A stretch of 64,000 nt of DNA. It comes from Conus ventricosus (lineage: Eukaryota > Mollusca > Gastropoda > Neogastropoda > Conidae). Under the pieces are notes generated by a model. The model was not told the origin of the DNA. It ran no database searches and was given only the letters and a program-made list of their open reading frames with translations. The stretch is taken from the NCBI GenBank assembly GCA_018398815.1, contig CM031614.1, forward strand, positions 54,503,795-54,567,794, given 5' to 3'. The translations under genes were made by a program, and so were the position numbers. This document shows positions 26,777-36,513 of this stretch, in pieces; positions within the stretch are counted from its first letter, which is position 1, and the number at the start of each line of letters is the position of its first letter.

Positions 26777-27108
26777 GTTGATTTAGTTGTTTTCATCAAA
26801 ACCCCTTGATTCCGAAAAAGAATCGAGTTCACATAACATCCCTCCACAAACGCAGATATACGCAAATGCTGACGACACAACAAGCAGCATAGAAAACAAA
26901 GTGCTTTTTAGAATTATGAATACCTTACATGCAGTGCAATGCACAAAGCGTGACCTTTCCTAGACCCCACAAGAGAAAGCCACTTCTTCGTGCAGTCTTT
27001 GAGAAACGATTGCTTTCTCCCTTCTGACGTATTAGTTCCTCTTTTTTTTGTACTCCCAGTTCTTATAGAACAGGGAGTACTTTACAATGGGAACGAAGAA
27101 ATGCTGCG

Positions 27109-27187
<79 letters not shown>

Positions 27188-27199
27188 GTGTGTGTGTGT

Positions 27200-27232
<33 letters not shown>

Positions 27233-27277
27233 GCCTACGGTGAAAATGTGTTCCACTCGCTTCAGACAAAACTACTA

Positions 27278-27614
27278 GGCCTATCTTTCTGAAAATTTGT
27301 AAGTATGTTCATTATGGGTCAAGGATGATGCCCGATGTGTTATTTTACCGTTATAGCCGTTACTAACGGCCATAACGGCCCGTAACGGTTTTCCTTATTT
27401 ATGGAATATCTCAGAAAGTACTTGGCCAATCTCTCTGAATATTTGTAGGAATGTTCATTATGGGCCCCGAATCATGCCCGATGTGTTATATTACTGTTAT
27501 AGCCGTTATTAAGGGCTATAATGGCCCCATAACGGTTTTTTTTCTTTTCATGGAATATCTCAGAAAGTACTTGGTCGATCTTAACGAAAAGTTGTAAGTA
27601 TTTTCATTATGGGT
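27278..27614 (+). repeat. ~147-bp tandem repeat, array 2 (left half)
   Basis: Same repeat as 24,190-24,540. It breaks off at GGGTCA (27,610-27,615) where the LINE-bearing insert begins, and the array resumes at 31,466. Confidence 0.9.
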
Positions 27615-27636
27615 CATGAGGCAACCCACCGGAGGA

Positions 27637-27709
27637 GACACTTGCTTGAAGGGGGCTTCTCTTCTGAGGACTCTCTGCTGCCACGCTCTCCACGAGTTTC
27701 TTTCTACTG
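27637..27709 (+). repeat. ~70-bp direct repeat, left copy
   Basis: Begins ACACTTGCTTGAAGGGGGC and ends TTTCTTTCTACTG. It is nearly identical to 31,397-31,467, and the two flank the REL-LINE. The element behind them is not recognised. Confidence 0.85.
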
Positions 27710-27831
27710 ATGCATGGGTAAACCATTGACTTCGGGAATAGGCCGGAGGACGTCCGGGAAAGACCGGAGGACACTGGGAAAGACCAGAACCAAGGGCTCT
27801 GTGGGCTGGTTCCCCACTTTGCCTTAAACAT

Positions 27832-28266
27832 GTGGCTACTACGAATGAAAGGAAAAGATGCTCCCAGGATTCACCGAAAGGGGGAGAGAATGATGAATCC
27901 ATCGGTGTTCAACCAATCACGACTGCAAATCCCAAACGGACTATGAACATGGACCAAATGGAATATCCATGTGTCTGTGGAAAGCGTTTCGCTACCACCC
28001 GTAGCATGAAGATCCACAGAACAAAGATGGGATGTGTGAAGACTCATCTGAATGAGCAGCAGCGCACTGCATCAGCAGATAAGACGTCGAAAGACCAAGG
28101 CCAAAATTTAAACCACAGTGCCAAGGACATCCACGCTGTTGGTTCGGATGAGGAATTTGCACAGGCCCTCGATGCCAGGCGCCTGAAACTCAACCTGCCA
28201 CGAGCAAACGAAACTGAAGATTGGGAGAAACCGGATGCAAAAATCGTCCAAAGACTCGATGCATGA
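27832..28266 (+). CDS. REL-LINE N-terminal zinc-finger ORF
   Basis: An intact frame of 144 codons. Residues ~44-67 hold one C2H2 finger (CVCGKRFATTRSMKIHRTKMGC), with basic, low-complexity sequence around it. In R2-type LINEs such fingers bind the target DNA. The frame closes 5' of the RT; continued similarity in other frames to ~28,780 (charged, coiled-coil-like) suggests the finger and RT once belonged to one longer ORF. The start is the first ATG and may not be the original one. Confidence 0.75.
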   Translation: MATTNERKRCSQDSPKGGENDESIGVQPITTANPKRTMNMDQMEYPCVCGKRFATTRSMKIHRTKMGCVKTHLNEQQRTASADKTSKDQGQNLNHSAKDIHAVGSDEEFAQALDARRLKLNLPRANETEDWEKPDAKIVQRLDA

Positions 28267-28787
28267 TAGGGAAAAGCACCCTGGAACACAAACTAGCCAC
28301 ATATGGGGACATTGTGTATGCCACATGTAGAGACGCCTATGGAGCAAAACTACCCAAATAGAAAACACCTCCACAGAAATCAGACGCCAAGAAAAGATGG
28401 ACAAGATCAGGGTCCAAAAGAAAAACCTCAAGATGCAAATGAAGACCGCACTGCCAGCTGAAAAAGAAGGCTTGGAAAAACTGTGGAAAGACCTGAAAGA
28501 AGAACACAGCGCCCTCAGCAACGCGGAATCTGCGAGGAAGAGGAAGAGCAAAAAAGAAGAAGACACAAGAGCGCTTCTTCAGAGACCCCTTCCAGTTTGC
28601 CAGAACACTGTTTGAGCAGCCAAAATCTGGGACCCTAAGTGTGGACAAAGGAGTTCTTGAGCAGCATCTGAGGAAAACATACTCTGACCACAGAGCAAAG
28701 CACCACTCGACATTCAAGGTCGGTGTGGCCAACCAACCCTGAGGAGCAGTTCAATGGCAAGCCTCCAACGTCGGCGGAAATCAAGAG

Positions 28788-30110
28788 GTGGTCGACAAAG
28801 CCAGAGCCAAATCATCACCAGGGCTAAACGGAATACCTTACCAGCTTTACAAGAAATGTCCCAAGGTGCTGGAGTGGCTCCACAGGCTGCTGCGATCGGC
28901 TTGGAGAAACCAGAAGATCAGCGGCCAGTGGATGACGGCAGATGGTGTGTACATCCCCAAGGAGCAAAACTCAAGTGACATCAGCCAGTTCAGGCCAATA
29001 TCACTACTGAACGTCGAAGGGAAAATCTTCTTCTCTGTCATGGCAGCAAGGCTGACCAAATATCTGATGGAAAACAAGTACTTGGATGTGTCAGTCCAGA
29101 AAGGTGGCATCCCAGGCGTGCCTGGCTGTGTAGAACACGCCACAATGATCTGGGACGCAATCCAAAAAGCAAAAACAGAAAAGAGAGACCTGGACGCAGT
29201 GTGGCTTGATCTGGCAAACGCATATGGATCTGTGCCCCATGAGATGATACAGTTGGCTCTTGAGATGTACCATGTGCCAAAGAACATCCGCGACATGCTC
29301 AAGAAGTACTTCAATGGCTTCTCAATGCGGTTCTCTACCAAGGAGTACACAACAGACTGGATCAACTTGGAAGTGGGCATTGCAATGGGCTGTGCAATTT
29401 CCCCAATACTGTTCGTGCTGGCAATGGAACTCATCTTGAAAGCAGCAACCAACAACTCGAGACAGACCTTGGCGATGGATACAAGATGCCTCCTCTCAAG
29501 GCCTTAATGGATGACACTACAGTGATTTCATCCAGAGAAGACGAGACACGTCATGTTCTGGAGAGGCTGAACGACATAGTTGCCTCATCCAGAATGAAGT
29601 TCAAGCCAAAGAAATCACGGAGTCTCTCACTGAGGAAAGGAAAAGTGGCCGAATCTGTGGTCTTCAGTGTTGCCAACCAGGCCATTTCAACAGTCACAGA
29701 AGAACCAGTCAAGAGCCTTGGAAGATGGTATGATGATACGCTGAAAGACGCACAAAGAGCAAAAGAAACCAAGCAGATGGCGGAAGAAGGCTTGGAGACC
29801 ATTGACCAGTGTGGGCCCCCTGGCAAATACAAGGTCTGGTGTCTGCAGTTCATGCTGATACCAAAGCTCCTGTGGCCTCTGATGATATACGACATCTGCA
29901 CCAGCATAGTGGAGGCAATGGAAGCCAAAATCAACAAGTTCACAAGGAAATGGCTTGGTGTCCCACCCTGTCTGACTGACATAGCGCTGTACTGTCGCCA
30001 AGCAAAGCTGAAACTACCACTGAAATCCATCCTGGAGGATACAAAGCAGGGAAGATCAGACTTCAAAGCATGCTGGAGGACTCAGGAGACAAGGTGGTAG
30101 AAGCAATCAA
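28788..30110 (+). pseudogene. REL-LINE reverse transcriptase
   Basis: Two consecutive frames (28,788-29,507 and 29,486-30,100) cover the RT. Fingers: SSPGLNGIPYQLYKKCP, then FRPISLLNVEGKIF. Palm motif A: DAVWLDLANAYGSVPHEM, with the catalytic aspartate. Motif B: GIAMGCAISP. Motif C reads ALMDDTTV, so both aspartates of the xxDD box are present, with MDD in place of the usual ADD. A one-base shift lies between motifs B and C at ~29,490. The region after 29,600 fits the thumb. It would copy the element's RNA at a nicked target. The palm residues are intact, but the frame is broken. Confidence 0.85.
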
Positions 30111-30605
30111 GCCCAGCTGAAGACAGGCAGAAAATGGAAAGTTCAAGAGGCGATGGATTCTGCAAAACAAAGTCTCAAGATCAGAGAAATAACAGGACAC
30201 ACACAGACCAACAGACAAGGACTGGGGGTGACCAAAACTGAATGGTGGTCAAAGGCCAAAGGAAAAGCCAAAAGAGACATGATGATTCAGGAGATGAGAA
30301 AAGAAGAAGACCAAAAAAGACTCCAAAAAGCAGTCCAGCAGAGCCAGCAAGGGCAATGGGCAACGTGGGAGAATGCACTCCAAAGAAGTCTCACTTGGAA
30401 TGACATTTGGCACATGGCCCCTCTCAGATCAGCTTCATTCTCAGATCTGCATATGACCTTCTGCCCTCAAATGCAAACCTGGTGAAGTGGGGGAAAACAG
30501 ACGATCCTGCATGCCCCTCTGCCATGAAAAACAAACAGTGGAGCATGTCTAAGCTCATGTAAAGTAGCCCTGGCTCAAGGAAGGTACACATGGAGGCACA
30601 ACCAA

Positions 30606-31187
30606 GTGCTCAAAGAGATTGTACAAGTAGTCTGGGCTAGTACCAACACCACAAAAGGGAAAATCAGGACTCCAAAAGCACCCGCAACATTCTTCACGGC
30701 AGGAGGCAGCAAATCATGGCCAAGAACAACAGTGCCACTCGAAACATGCAAGCAGAGTCTGCTGGACGGGCAGATGACTGGGATGTGCACTGCAGACCTC
30801 CCAGAATGGAAGAGTCATCCAGAGATCATCAGCAAGAGTGGCATGAGACCAGACATAGTAATCCACTCTAAGTCAACCAAGCAGCTGATCATGATCGAGC
30901 TCACGGTGCCCTATGAGAACAGAATGGAGGCAGCTCAAATCTACAAGACTGAAAAGTATGCTGATCTGACAAACAGCCTGAGGAGAGGAGGCTATCAGGT
31001 CAAAGTCCTCACTGCAGAAATTGGAGCTAGGGGGTTTGTAGGAACGTCTGCATACAGCCTCATGAAACAGCTCTCAGTTGCAGGGAAGGAAAAAACCAGA
31101 ACCCTGAAAGCAATGGCAGAAGCGGCAGAGAGGTGTTCAAGCTGGATCTGGTCAAGGAGGAACAAAAGTGAACTTCATAAGGCTTAA
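30606..31187 (+). CDS. REL-LINE C-terminal restriction-like endonuclease
   Basis: An open frame of 193 codons ending in a proper stop. At residues ~78-102 it reads RPDIVIHSKSTKQLIMIELTVP, a PD...E pattern of the PD-(D/E)XK-type nuclease used by REL LINEs to nick their target, followed by a helical region with EKYADLTNSLR. Upstream, ~30,480-30,600, a different frame holds a cysteine/histidine cluster (MPLCHEKQTVEH-like), the expected zinc knuckle between RT and REL. It lacks its own start signal and is probably the tail of the RT polyprotein, cut off by frameshifts. Confidence 0.7.
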   Translation: MLKEIVQVVWASTNTTKGKIRTPKAPATFFTAGGSKSWPRTTVPLETCKQSLLDGQMTGMCTADLPEWKSHPEIISKSGMRPDIVIHSKSTKQLIMIELTVPYENRMEAAQIYKTEKYADLTNSLRRGGYQVKVLTAEIGARGFVGTSAYSLMKQLSVAGKEKTRTLKAMAEAAERCSSWIWSRRNKSELHKA

Positions 31188-31204
31188 TTTCCCTACAAAT
31201 ATCA

Positions 31205-31310
31205 GGTGTCCCTGGGGCTCAGTGGTTAAAGCGCGAGTCATTAAGTGGAAAATGAGCATGTGCAGAGGGTCATGGGTTCAAATCCCAGCCATGGCTCGTC
31301 CCAAGATGGG
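31205..31310 (+). mobile_element. tRNA-derived SINE head, second family
   Basis: TGGGGCTCAGTGGTTAAAGC (A-box region, near 31,215) and GGGTTCAAATCCC (B box, 31,273-31,285) with short body sequence. Its sequence differs from the long retroposon at 21.4 kb. The 3' end is unclear. Confidence 0.7.
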
Positions 31311-31396
31311 AAAAAAAGGGGCAGCAGAGGGACATCCGGAGTCATGAACCGGGTGTGGCCCAACCCCCCTAGAGTGTCAGGAGATAAGAGCCGAAA

Positions 31397-31467
31397 CACT
31401 TGCTTGAAGGGGGCTTCTCTTCTGAGGACTCTCTGCTCCCACGCTCTCCACGAGTTTCTTTCTACTG
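31397..31467 (+). repeat. ~70-bp direct repeat, right copy
   Basis: Nearly identical to 27,637-27,709. It is followed by GGTCACGATCATGCCC, which re-enters the 147-bp repeat. Confidence 0.85.
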
Positions 31468-31872
31468 GGTCACGATCATGCCCGATGTGTTATTACACCG
31501 TTATACCGTTACTAACGGCCTTAACGGCCCATAGCGATTTTCCTTATTTAAATGGTATATCTCAGAAAGTACTTGGGCCGATATTCTGAAAATTTGTAGG
31601 CCCATGTTCATTAGGGGTCAAGGATCATGCTGATGTTTTTATTTTACCGTTATAGCCGTTACTAACGCCATGACGGTTTTCCTTCTTTATAGAATATCTC
31701 TTTTTATGGAATATCTCAGAAAGTACTCAAAAGATTTTAAGAAAATTTGTAAGTATGTTTATTTAGGGGTCACGGATGATGCCCGATGTGTTGTTTTACC
31801 GTTACAGCCATTAGTAACGGCTGTAACGGCCCATAACGGTTTTTCTTTTTCATAGAAATCTTAGAAAGTATC
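31466..31872 (+). repeat. ~147-bp tandem repeat, array 2 (right half)
   Basis: About 2.7 units, continuing the array interrupted at 27,615; more diverged, with one partly duplicated ATATCTC stretch near 31,690-31,710. Confidence 0.88.
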
Positions 31873-31904
31873 AAAAATGGAGTGACTGATGCGGAGAACG
31901 AAGC

Positions 31905-32282
31905 AAAATTTAGAAAGAGAGGGGGTTAGTTACCACCAAGGACATTGACAAACAAATCACAGGACAAGACACGATGCAAATCGCCCTTTGGTCTTCTTCG
32001 GGAAAAAAAAAAACCCATCACATTTAACATTAGGACAGTACAAACAAAGAACGAAGAGTGACTTATCTATTGTCCATGTGGTAGGAAGAATGGCCGCCAA
32101 AACGGAAACGACAGAGGGATATGGGAGAGAAAAGGAGGGGGGTGCGTGGGGGGAGGGGGGGGGAGTGAAACGATGGGGGGTGTAGCTGGTTTAGTGGGGT
32201 GGTGTGATATATTTGTGACGATGGGGTTTTAATGTGGTTTAAAATAAAAATGCAAAGTGGAGGGTATGTAGGGTATAATATA
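31905..32282 (-). repeat. ~370-bp dispersed element, minus copy
   Basis: Matches 57,383-57,738 in inverse orientation, including AGAAAGAGAGGGGGTTAG at 31,912 and the sequence around TATTGTCCATGTGGTAGGAA at ~32,069. It lies next to a 147-bp array, as does the other copy. A (TA)n tract bounds its far side (32,276-32,382). Confidence 0.8.
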
Positions 32283-32301
32283 TATATATTAAAATTTTTT
32301 T

Positions 32302-32345
<44 letters not shown>

Positions 32346-32348
32346 ATA

Positions 32349-32382
<34 letters not shown>
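32282..32382. repeat. (TA)n tract
   Basis: Interrupted TA repeats with a T-rich insert. Confidence 0.95.
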
Positions 32383-32384
32383 GA

Positions 32385-33118
32385 TCAATGTGACTAAAAA
32401 ACCCCACCCCAAATCTGAATTAGGCAAAATAAGCAAGAAAATTCTGGAAAAAATAATAAAACGTAAAATCAAACTCTGAATAAAAACCTCTGGAAGAAAC
32501 ATGCGAAGTTATCCAATGGTTCAAAAAACTCAAAAAACAAAGTAATACAGTATTCATCATATTTGACATAGTAGACTTTTACCCATCTATAGATGAGGAA
32601 CTACTCACCAAAGCCCTGAAGTTTGCCAGTAACCAGACAGACATAACAGGGTCAGAAAGGGAAACTTTCTCCACCCCAAAAGAAAACATTATTACACAGA
32701 AAAAATGAAACCTGATCAGGAAAACCAACAAAAAACTCAACATTCAAACGTAACCATGGGGTCATATGATGCTGCAGAAACATGTGAACTGGTCGGACTA
32801 TTCATGCTGTCCAACATCAGAAAAAACTCGGAAAACAAGTCGGACTATACAGAGACGATGGCCTTGGGGGCACTAACCAACAATCCAAGAACCTTTGAAA
32901 ACAAGAAGAAAGAACTATGCAAAATCTTCCAAAACCACAACTTAAAGATTACCATTGAAGCAAACAAAAAGGTAGTGAACTACTTAGACACAACACTGGA
33001 TCTCAACAATCATATAAACCATACAAGAAGCCCAACGATACCCTCTTTATGTCCACCCAAAAGTAACCATCCACCATCTGTATTAAGACCAACCCCATGG
33101 CATAAACAAGAGACTATC
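32385..33118 (+). pseudogene. Penelope-like element reverse transcriptase, upstream part
   Basis: Successive frames read LGKISKKILEKII (32,425), VFIIFDIVDFYPSIDEELL (32,550; motif A aspartate), NVTMGSYDAAETCELVG (32,748) and, one base shifted, LYRDDGL (32,838; motif C), then IEANKKVVNYLDTTLDL and PKSNHPPSVLR. This is the RT of Penelope-like elements (PLEs), which are mostly found in animals and carry a GIY-YIG nuclease at the C-terminus. The RT is 5'-truncated at the TA tract, has at least two frameshifts, and stops at 33,118 where the Polinton is inserted; the same ORF resumes at 49,249. Confidence 0.9.
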
Positions 33119-33343
33119 AGAGAATGTAATTATAATGTTCAAGACCACCCATCTTATTTGCACGAAAACCCCTTTTTCACATACTAATCACGTCCATTTC
33201 ATGCCAGTTTTGTCAAAATTAACACCTGTTTTCAAACAAAATTAACCCCCCAAAACCTCTAAAAATTAACGTAATTAGCACATTGAAACGGGGGTTCCGT
33301 GCAGATAATATGGCGATCGTGAACAAAGATATTTACATTCTCT
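33119..33343 (+). repeat. Polinton left terminal inverted repeat
   Basis: Pairs with 49,017-49,248. The repeat is itself an imperfect palindrome: it starts AGAGAATGTAA and ends TTACATTCTCT, with similar subterminal GTGCAGAAT-like blocks in inverse order. Confidence 0.88.
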
Positions 33344-33736
33344 CCAGGGACATAAAAATCTAATGATTTACGCTATTAACGCCCGCGGGAATGAGTCCTT
33401 ACTATTTTCTAACATCCTTCTACTTCAGCACTATCAATAAATTAGAACAAACAACTGGCTTTCCGTCTTGATTAGCTATTTTACATCAATGAATTTAAAG
33501 AACCCTCAATTAATTCTTTAAATTCACTGTCTCCGCCAAAACTATATAACTGAAAATCGAAAAACCCTGCCTTAGTTGGCGGCAGTGCTCGAGAACTGTA
33601 GATGGATAGCCATTGAACAAATTAGTATCTGTTTTTTAAAACTGTGTAAATGGACATACAAAATTGGGTTTATGAGAAAATCGGCCCGGGTCTACTGCCT
33701 ACATACTCATAAAGTCCACTTTTTAATGCATAGTTT

Positions 33737-34120
33737 TTTAATATGATACGTTTCCCCACTGCCCATAAAAGCCTAAAATCGAGCAAAGGCTTCTAGGAAA
33801 AACGTACTTCCTTTCTTTAAGTTCTGGAAAATTTATAGTAATTATAAGATTTGCCTCATTAATTTTTAACTTAATGTTAAAATTGCTAAATACTTCTTTT
33901 AAAGAAAAAAAGTTGTAGTAACCATCGGGTATTTTTAAATGTTTAATAGATTGCCTTGCCCGTCCTTAATATCCACCCAGTATTTTTATCTTTTTCAGAT
34001 ATGTTAATCCATTTTACTTTAAACCCAATTTCTCTAAGGGCGACCCTACAATCAACCGCGTCTATTTTCAATTGGTGCATTAAGAACACACCTCGTTTGC
34101 TTGGTTATATAGATGTACAT
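33737..34120 (-). pseudogene. Polinton protein, jelly-roll-type family (uncertain)
   Basis: Minus-strand frames read MYIYITKQT, ALREIGFKVKWIN, IPDGYYNFFSLKEVF, then INEANLIITINF and PRSLCSILGF. This arrangement (beta-strand segments, a PxGYY step and a terminal LGF) recurs in a conserved Polinton/adintovirus-like structural protein. At least two frameshifts. I infer a virion-structure role from family context only. Confidence 0.45.
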
Positions 34121-34152
34121 CTTTTTATAACTATTAAAAAACTAATTTAAAA

Positions 34153-35271
34153 ATGGAACCTTTTAAATATAACGAAAGTGCAGCTTACAATGTAGGAGCG
34201 TTTATAACCCCAAATCTTTTAGACTTCAGCAATTTAACCATTGCAGTAGATGAATCATACGGCTTCCAAGTTAGATTTGTAACCCCCTAACTAGATATTT
34301 AAATCCGCCAATAAATAATGATAGAGTGCCATCAGCATGGTCATCCCGCCCTATGGCTTTTTTCCAGAATCAGTTAAATTTTGCCATTTACTGCGCAACT
34401 ACTGGTGGGGGGGTTTTCATATGCAAACCATTTAAACCATCCCAATTTTTTAGTAAGGTCATATATAACTTTCATGTTATTACCAGTACAGACGAATACT
34501 AACTGAACTACAAGTGCCCTCCCAAGCGACAGCGCGTTTAATCCTTTTTAACAGCCCAATGGACAATAAGATATGAAAGAATCTGCAACGAATTTAACTT
34601 TAATCCTTAAAACCGATTTTAGACAAAATTTAGACCGCAATCATGGGTTAGGCACATTATATTTGGGGGGTGTAAAAAGAGAATATACTTATGACTACTG
34701 ACCCGGCCACACCTCTTTTCAACCAGACAAACAAGTTCGATTGGGATCCATAGAACAAAACATCCTAATGCTTGGGCAACATTTATCTTAGATGAAAGTG
34801 AAGGCTTAACAATGCCAGGGTGAAAAAGACTCAATGACTCCATAAGGACATACGTTTGGTGTCTATTAGGAGCACAAGCACAGCCCAAGTCTAGCATAGT
34901 AGATCAATCTCAGGCTTTGATGCCAGAAAACAATTTTAGCCAATTTAGAAAAATGCTATTAACTCGGGCTGTTGATTGCCGCCAGATACAAAGGAAATCA
35001 AGACTTTTCTTGCACTGCTAGATCAAAGGTTGACTTTGTGTAGGTCATGGATTATACATGCTACCCCTCGACCTTAGACTACAGATTGGTAGATACAGAA
35101 TTATAACAATGAAATCCTCAAGCTGGAGACGATAAAAACTTAGGACACAATCAAGGCTTAAACACAAGGCCTGCACCATCCATTTTAAAAAAAGTACCTA
35201 GCCCTGAAGAAAGCGATCCAGTTATAAGCGCCCCACAGCCAGAAAGCAGCCCAGAAAAGCACTCCACCTTT
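34153..35271 (+). pseudogene. Polinton conserved structural-type protein
   Basis: The start is an ATG after an A-rich leader: MEPFKYNESAAYNVGAF. Later pieces in changing frames read RPMAFFQNQLNFAIYCATTG, FHVITSTDEY, LILKTDFRQNLDRNHGLGT, then YLGGVKREYTYDY and SKVDFV. The order matches a conserved, ~400-residue protein found in animal Polintons. I cannot say whether it is the major or a minor capsid component. Multiple stops and frameshifts. Confidence 0.5.
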
Positions 35272-35389
35272 TAATGTACCTCACACTGACAGTCCACACT
35301 AGCGAAAAGACAGCTCTCGTTGTATTTTTAAACTTTTACGGGATTAGCTATACTTTATTTCACTAAAAATTAATCCGCAGCTAGCACTT

Positions 35390-36480
35390 CTAACTCCACA
35401 GATGGTCAGCCATATAACCAGCAACTTTGCCTATAGTAGACAAAACCCAACTAACAACACTACCTTTATGCCAGGCAGAGCATAAAGCGCTTTGGGGGCT
35501 AACTTCTTTTAATAGGTTTGCTAGATGATGCAATTGTTTTCTAATCCAACTTTTACCAGGCTGAGGCGTTGGGGGCGCTACTGGCCCTTTTTGGCGCACT
35601 GCCGGTTAAAGCATAAACGAGTGTAGAGATAGCAAACCCAACGGCTGTTAATATGCAACTATTGTAATCCCCTGTTCCCTGAACAGAGTCCTTATTCTTT
35701 CAGCTGGCAAAGTGTTTTCATAAAGTTTTCTGTTTATAGTTTCTTCGATTCTGCTTGTTTGCGCTGCTAGGTATTTTCTGTTGTATTCTAGCCTTTTCTT
35801 CTTGCCCTAAATTGTTATCATCTGCATCAGCCAGTTTTTTTTTTCTTCTTCTATCTCTCTATCCAACTCACCAAGTTTTCCCAAAAGTTTTGTTTAGTTC
35901 ACCCCTTATTGTTCGTAAAGCCTCATTAAGCCCCAGGATTCACGCATAGGCAAGGGAGAATCATAATTGTTTTTAACTGCGTCCCTCATTAAAACTCGTC
36001 TCAATTTCTGCTTTTAGCTCATCTGCTGTTCGATTTAATTCTTGAAGAGGTATGTTTTGTATTCAGATTGTGTTGGCAACTCTTGCCCCCCAAGTTTTGT
36101 AAAAGACTAACAGCTTCAGGCCTTAAATCGTCAATAAAGTTTAATTGCCTTTGGTAAACAACAGGGAGATCTCTAAGAATTGTGGTCCGGCTTAAAAACT
36201 GGGTTGGGTCTGGTTTTGCAGTAAGTCGCACACTCTTTCCTTTAATGGTTCTTACTTTACAAATTGATTATTTTCATCTGTTGAAAAATCAGAAACCCTA
36301 AGTGCTTCTGGCTGCTCCGCCCCATATGGCTATATAATGATTCAATTCATCTAGCAATCGATGACTTAATCCTACTCCTTGACCTGCTGCTGCTCCTTCA
36401 AGTCTTCTTTTAATGAAGGGCCCAGTTCTGTTTCATCTTCTTCTTCAAATAGGATCCCAAACGGTCAAAACTTCATCCAT
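35390..36480 (-). pseudogene. Polinton coiled-coil/membrane protein
   Basis: Starts MDEVLTVWDP at 36,480. An acidic stretch is followed by LGPFIKRRLEGAAAGQGVGL, an open section RDLPVVYQRQLNFIDDLRPE (36,170-36,060), then a long charged heptad-like region (GELNKTFGKLGELDREIEEE near 35,890), and at the C-terminus SWIRKQLHHLANLLKE plus a hydrophobic segment ending VAGYMADHLW near 35,400. The coiled coil plus C-terminal hydrophobic tail is a known Polinton gene type of unknown function. Several frameshifts and stops break it. Confidence 0.5.
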
Positions 36481-36513
36481 ATTTTTTATTTATATCTTTT
36501 TGTTTTATAAAAA

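Larger units (their letters stand above)
24561..27656 (+). repeat. second unit of a ~3.09-kb tandem duplication
   Basis: From GAGTTGCTAATGACTCAG at ~24,566 the sequence repeats 21,468 onward at an offset of ~3,093 bases through to 27,656. Copies differ mostly by single-base indels and microsatellite length. The second unit therefore contains a head-less retroposon (24,561-25,297), the inverted retroposon (25,936-26,776), the GT tract (27,109-27,230) and the 147-bp array (27,278-27,614). The junction near 24,561 fuses the REL-LINE 5' flank to the retroposon body. Confidence 0.92.
27710..31195 (+). mobile_element. REL-endonuclease non-LTR retrotransposon
   Basis: Encodes, in order, an N-terminal C2H2 zinc finger, a reverse transcriptase and a restriction-like endonuclease, all on the plus strand. 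This is the architecture of the R2/NeSL/R4-type early-branching LINEs. I could not assign the clade. Several frameshifts separate the domains, and an in-frame stop ends the first ORF at 28,266. The element sits with its flanks inside a 147-bp satellite array. Confidence 0.85.

Noticed and set aside
28847..29455. A 202-codon minus-strand ORF
   Set aside because: Shadow of the REL-LINE RT on the plus strand, which carries the RT motifs.
29551..30066. A 171-codon minus-strand ORF
   Set aside because: Antisense of the same RT thumb region; no family resemblance.
31205..31290. Functional tRNA gene
   Set aside because: Boxes are good, but no convincing acceptor stem or anticodon arm; position and repeat context fit a SINE.
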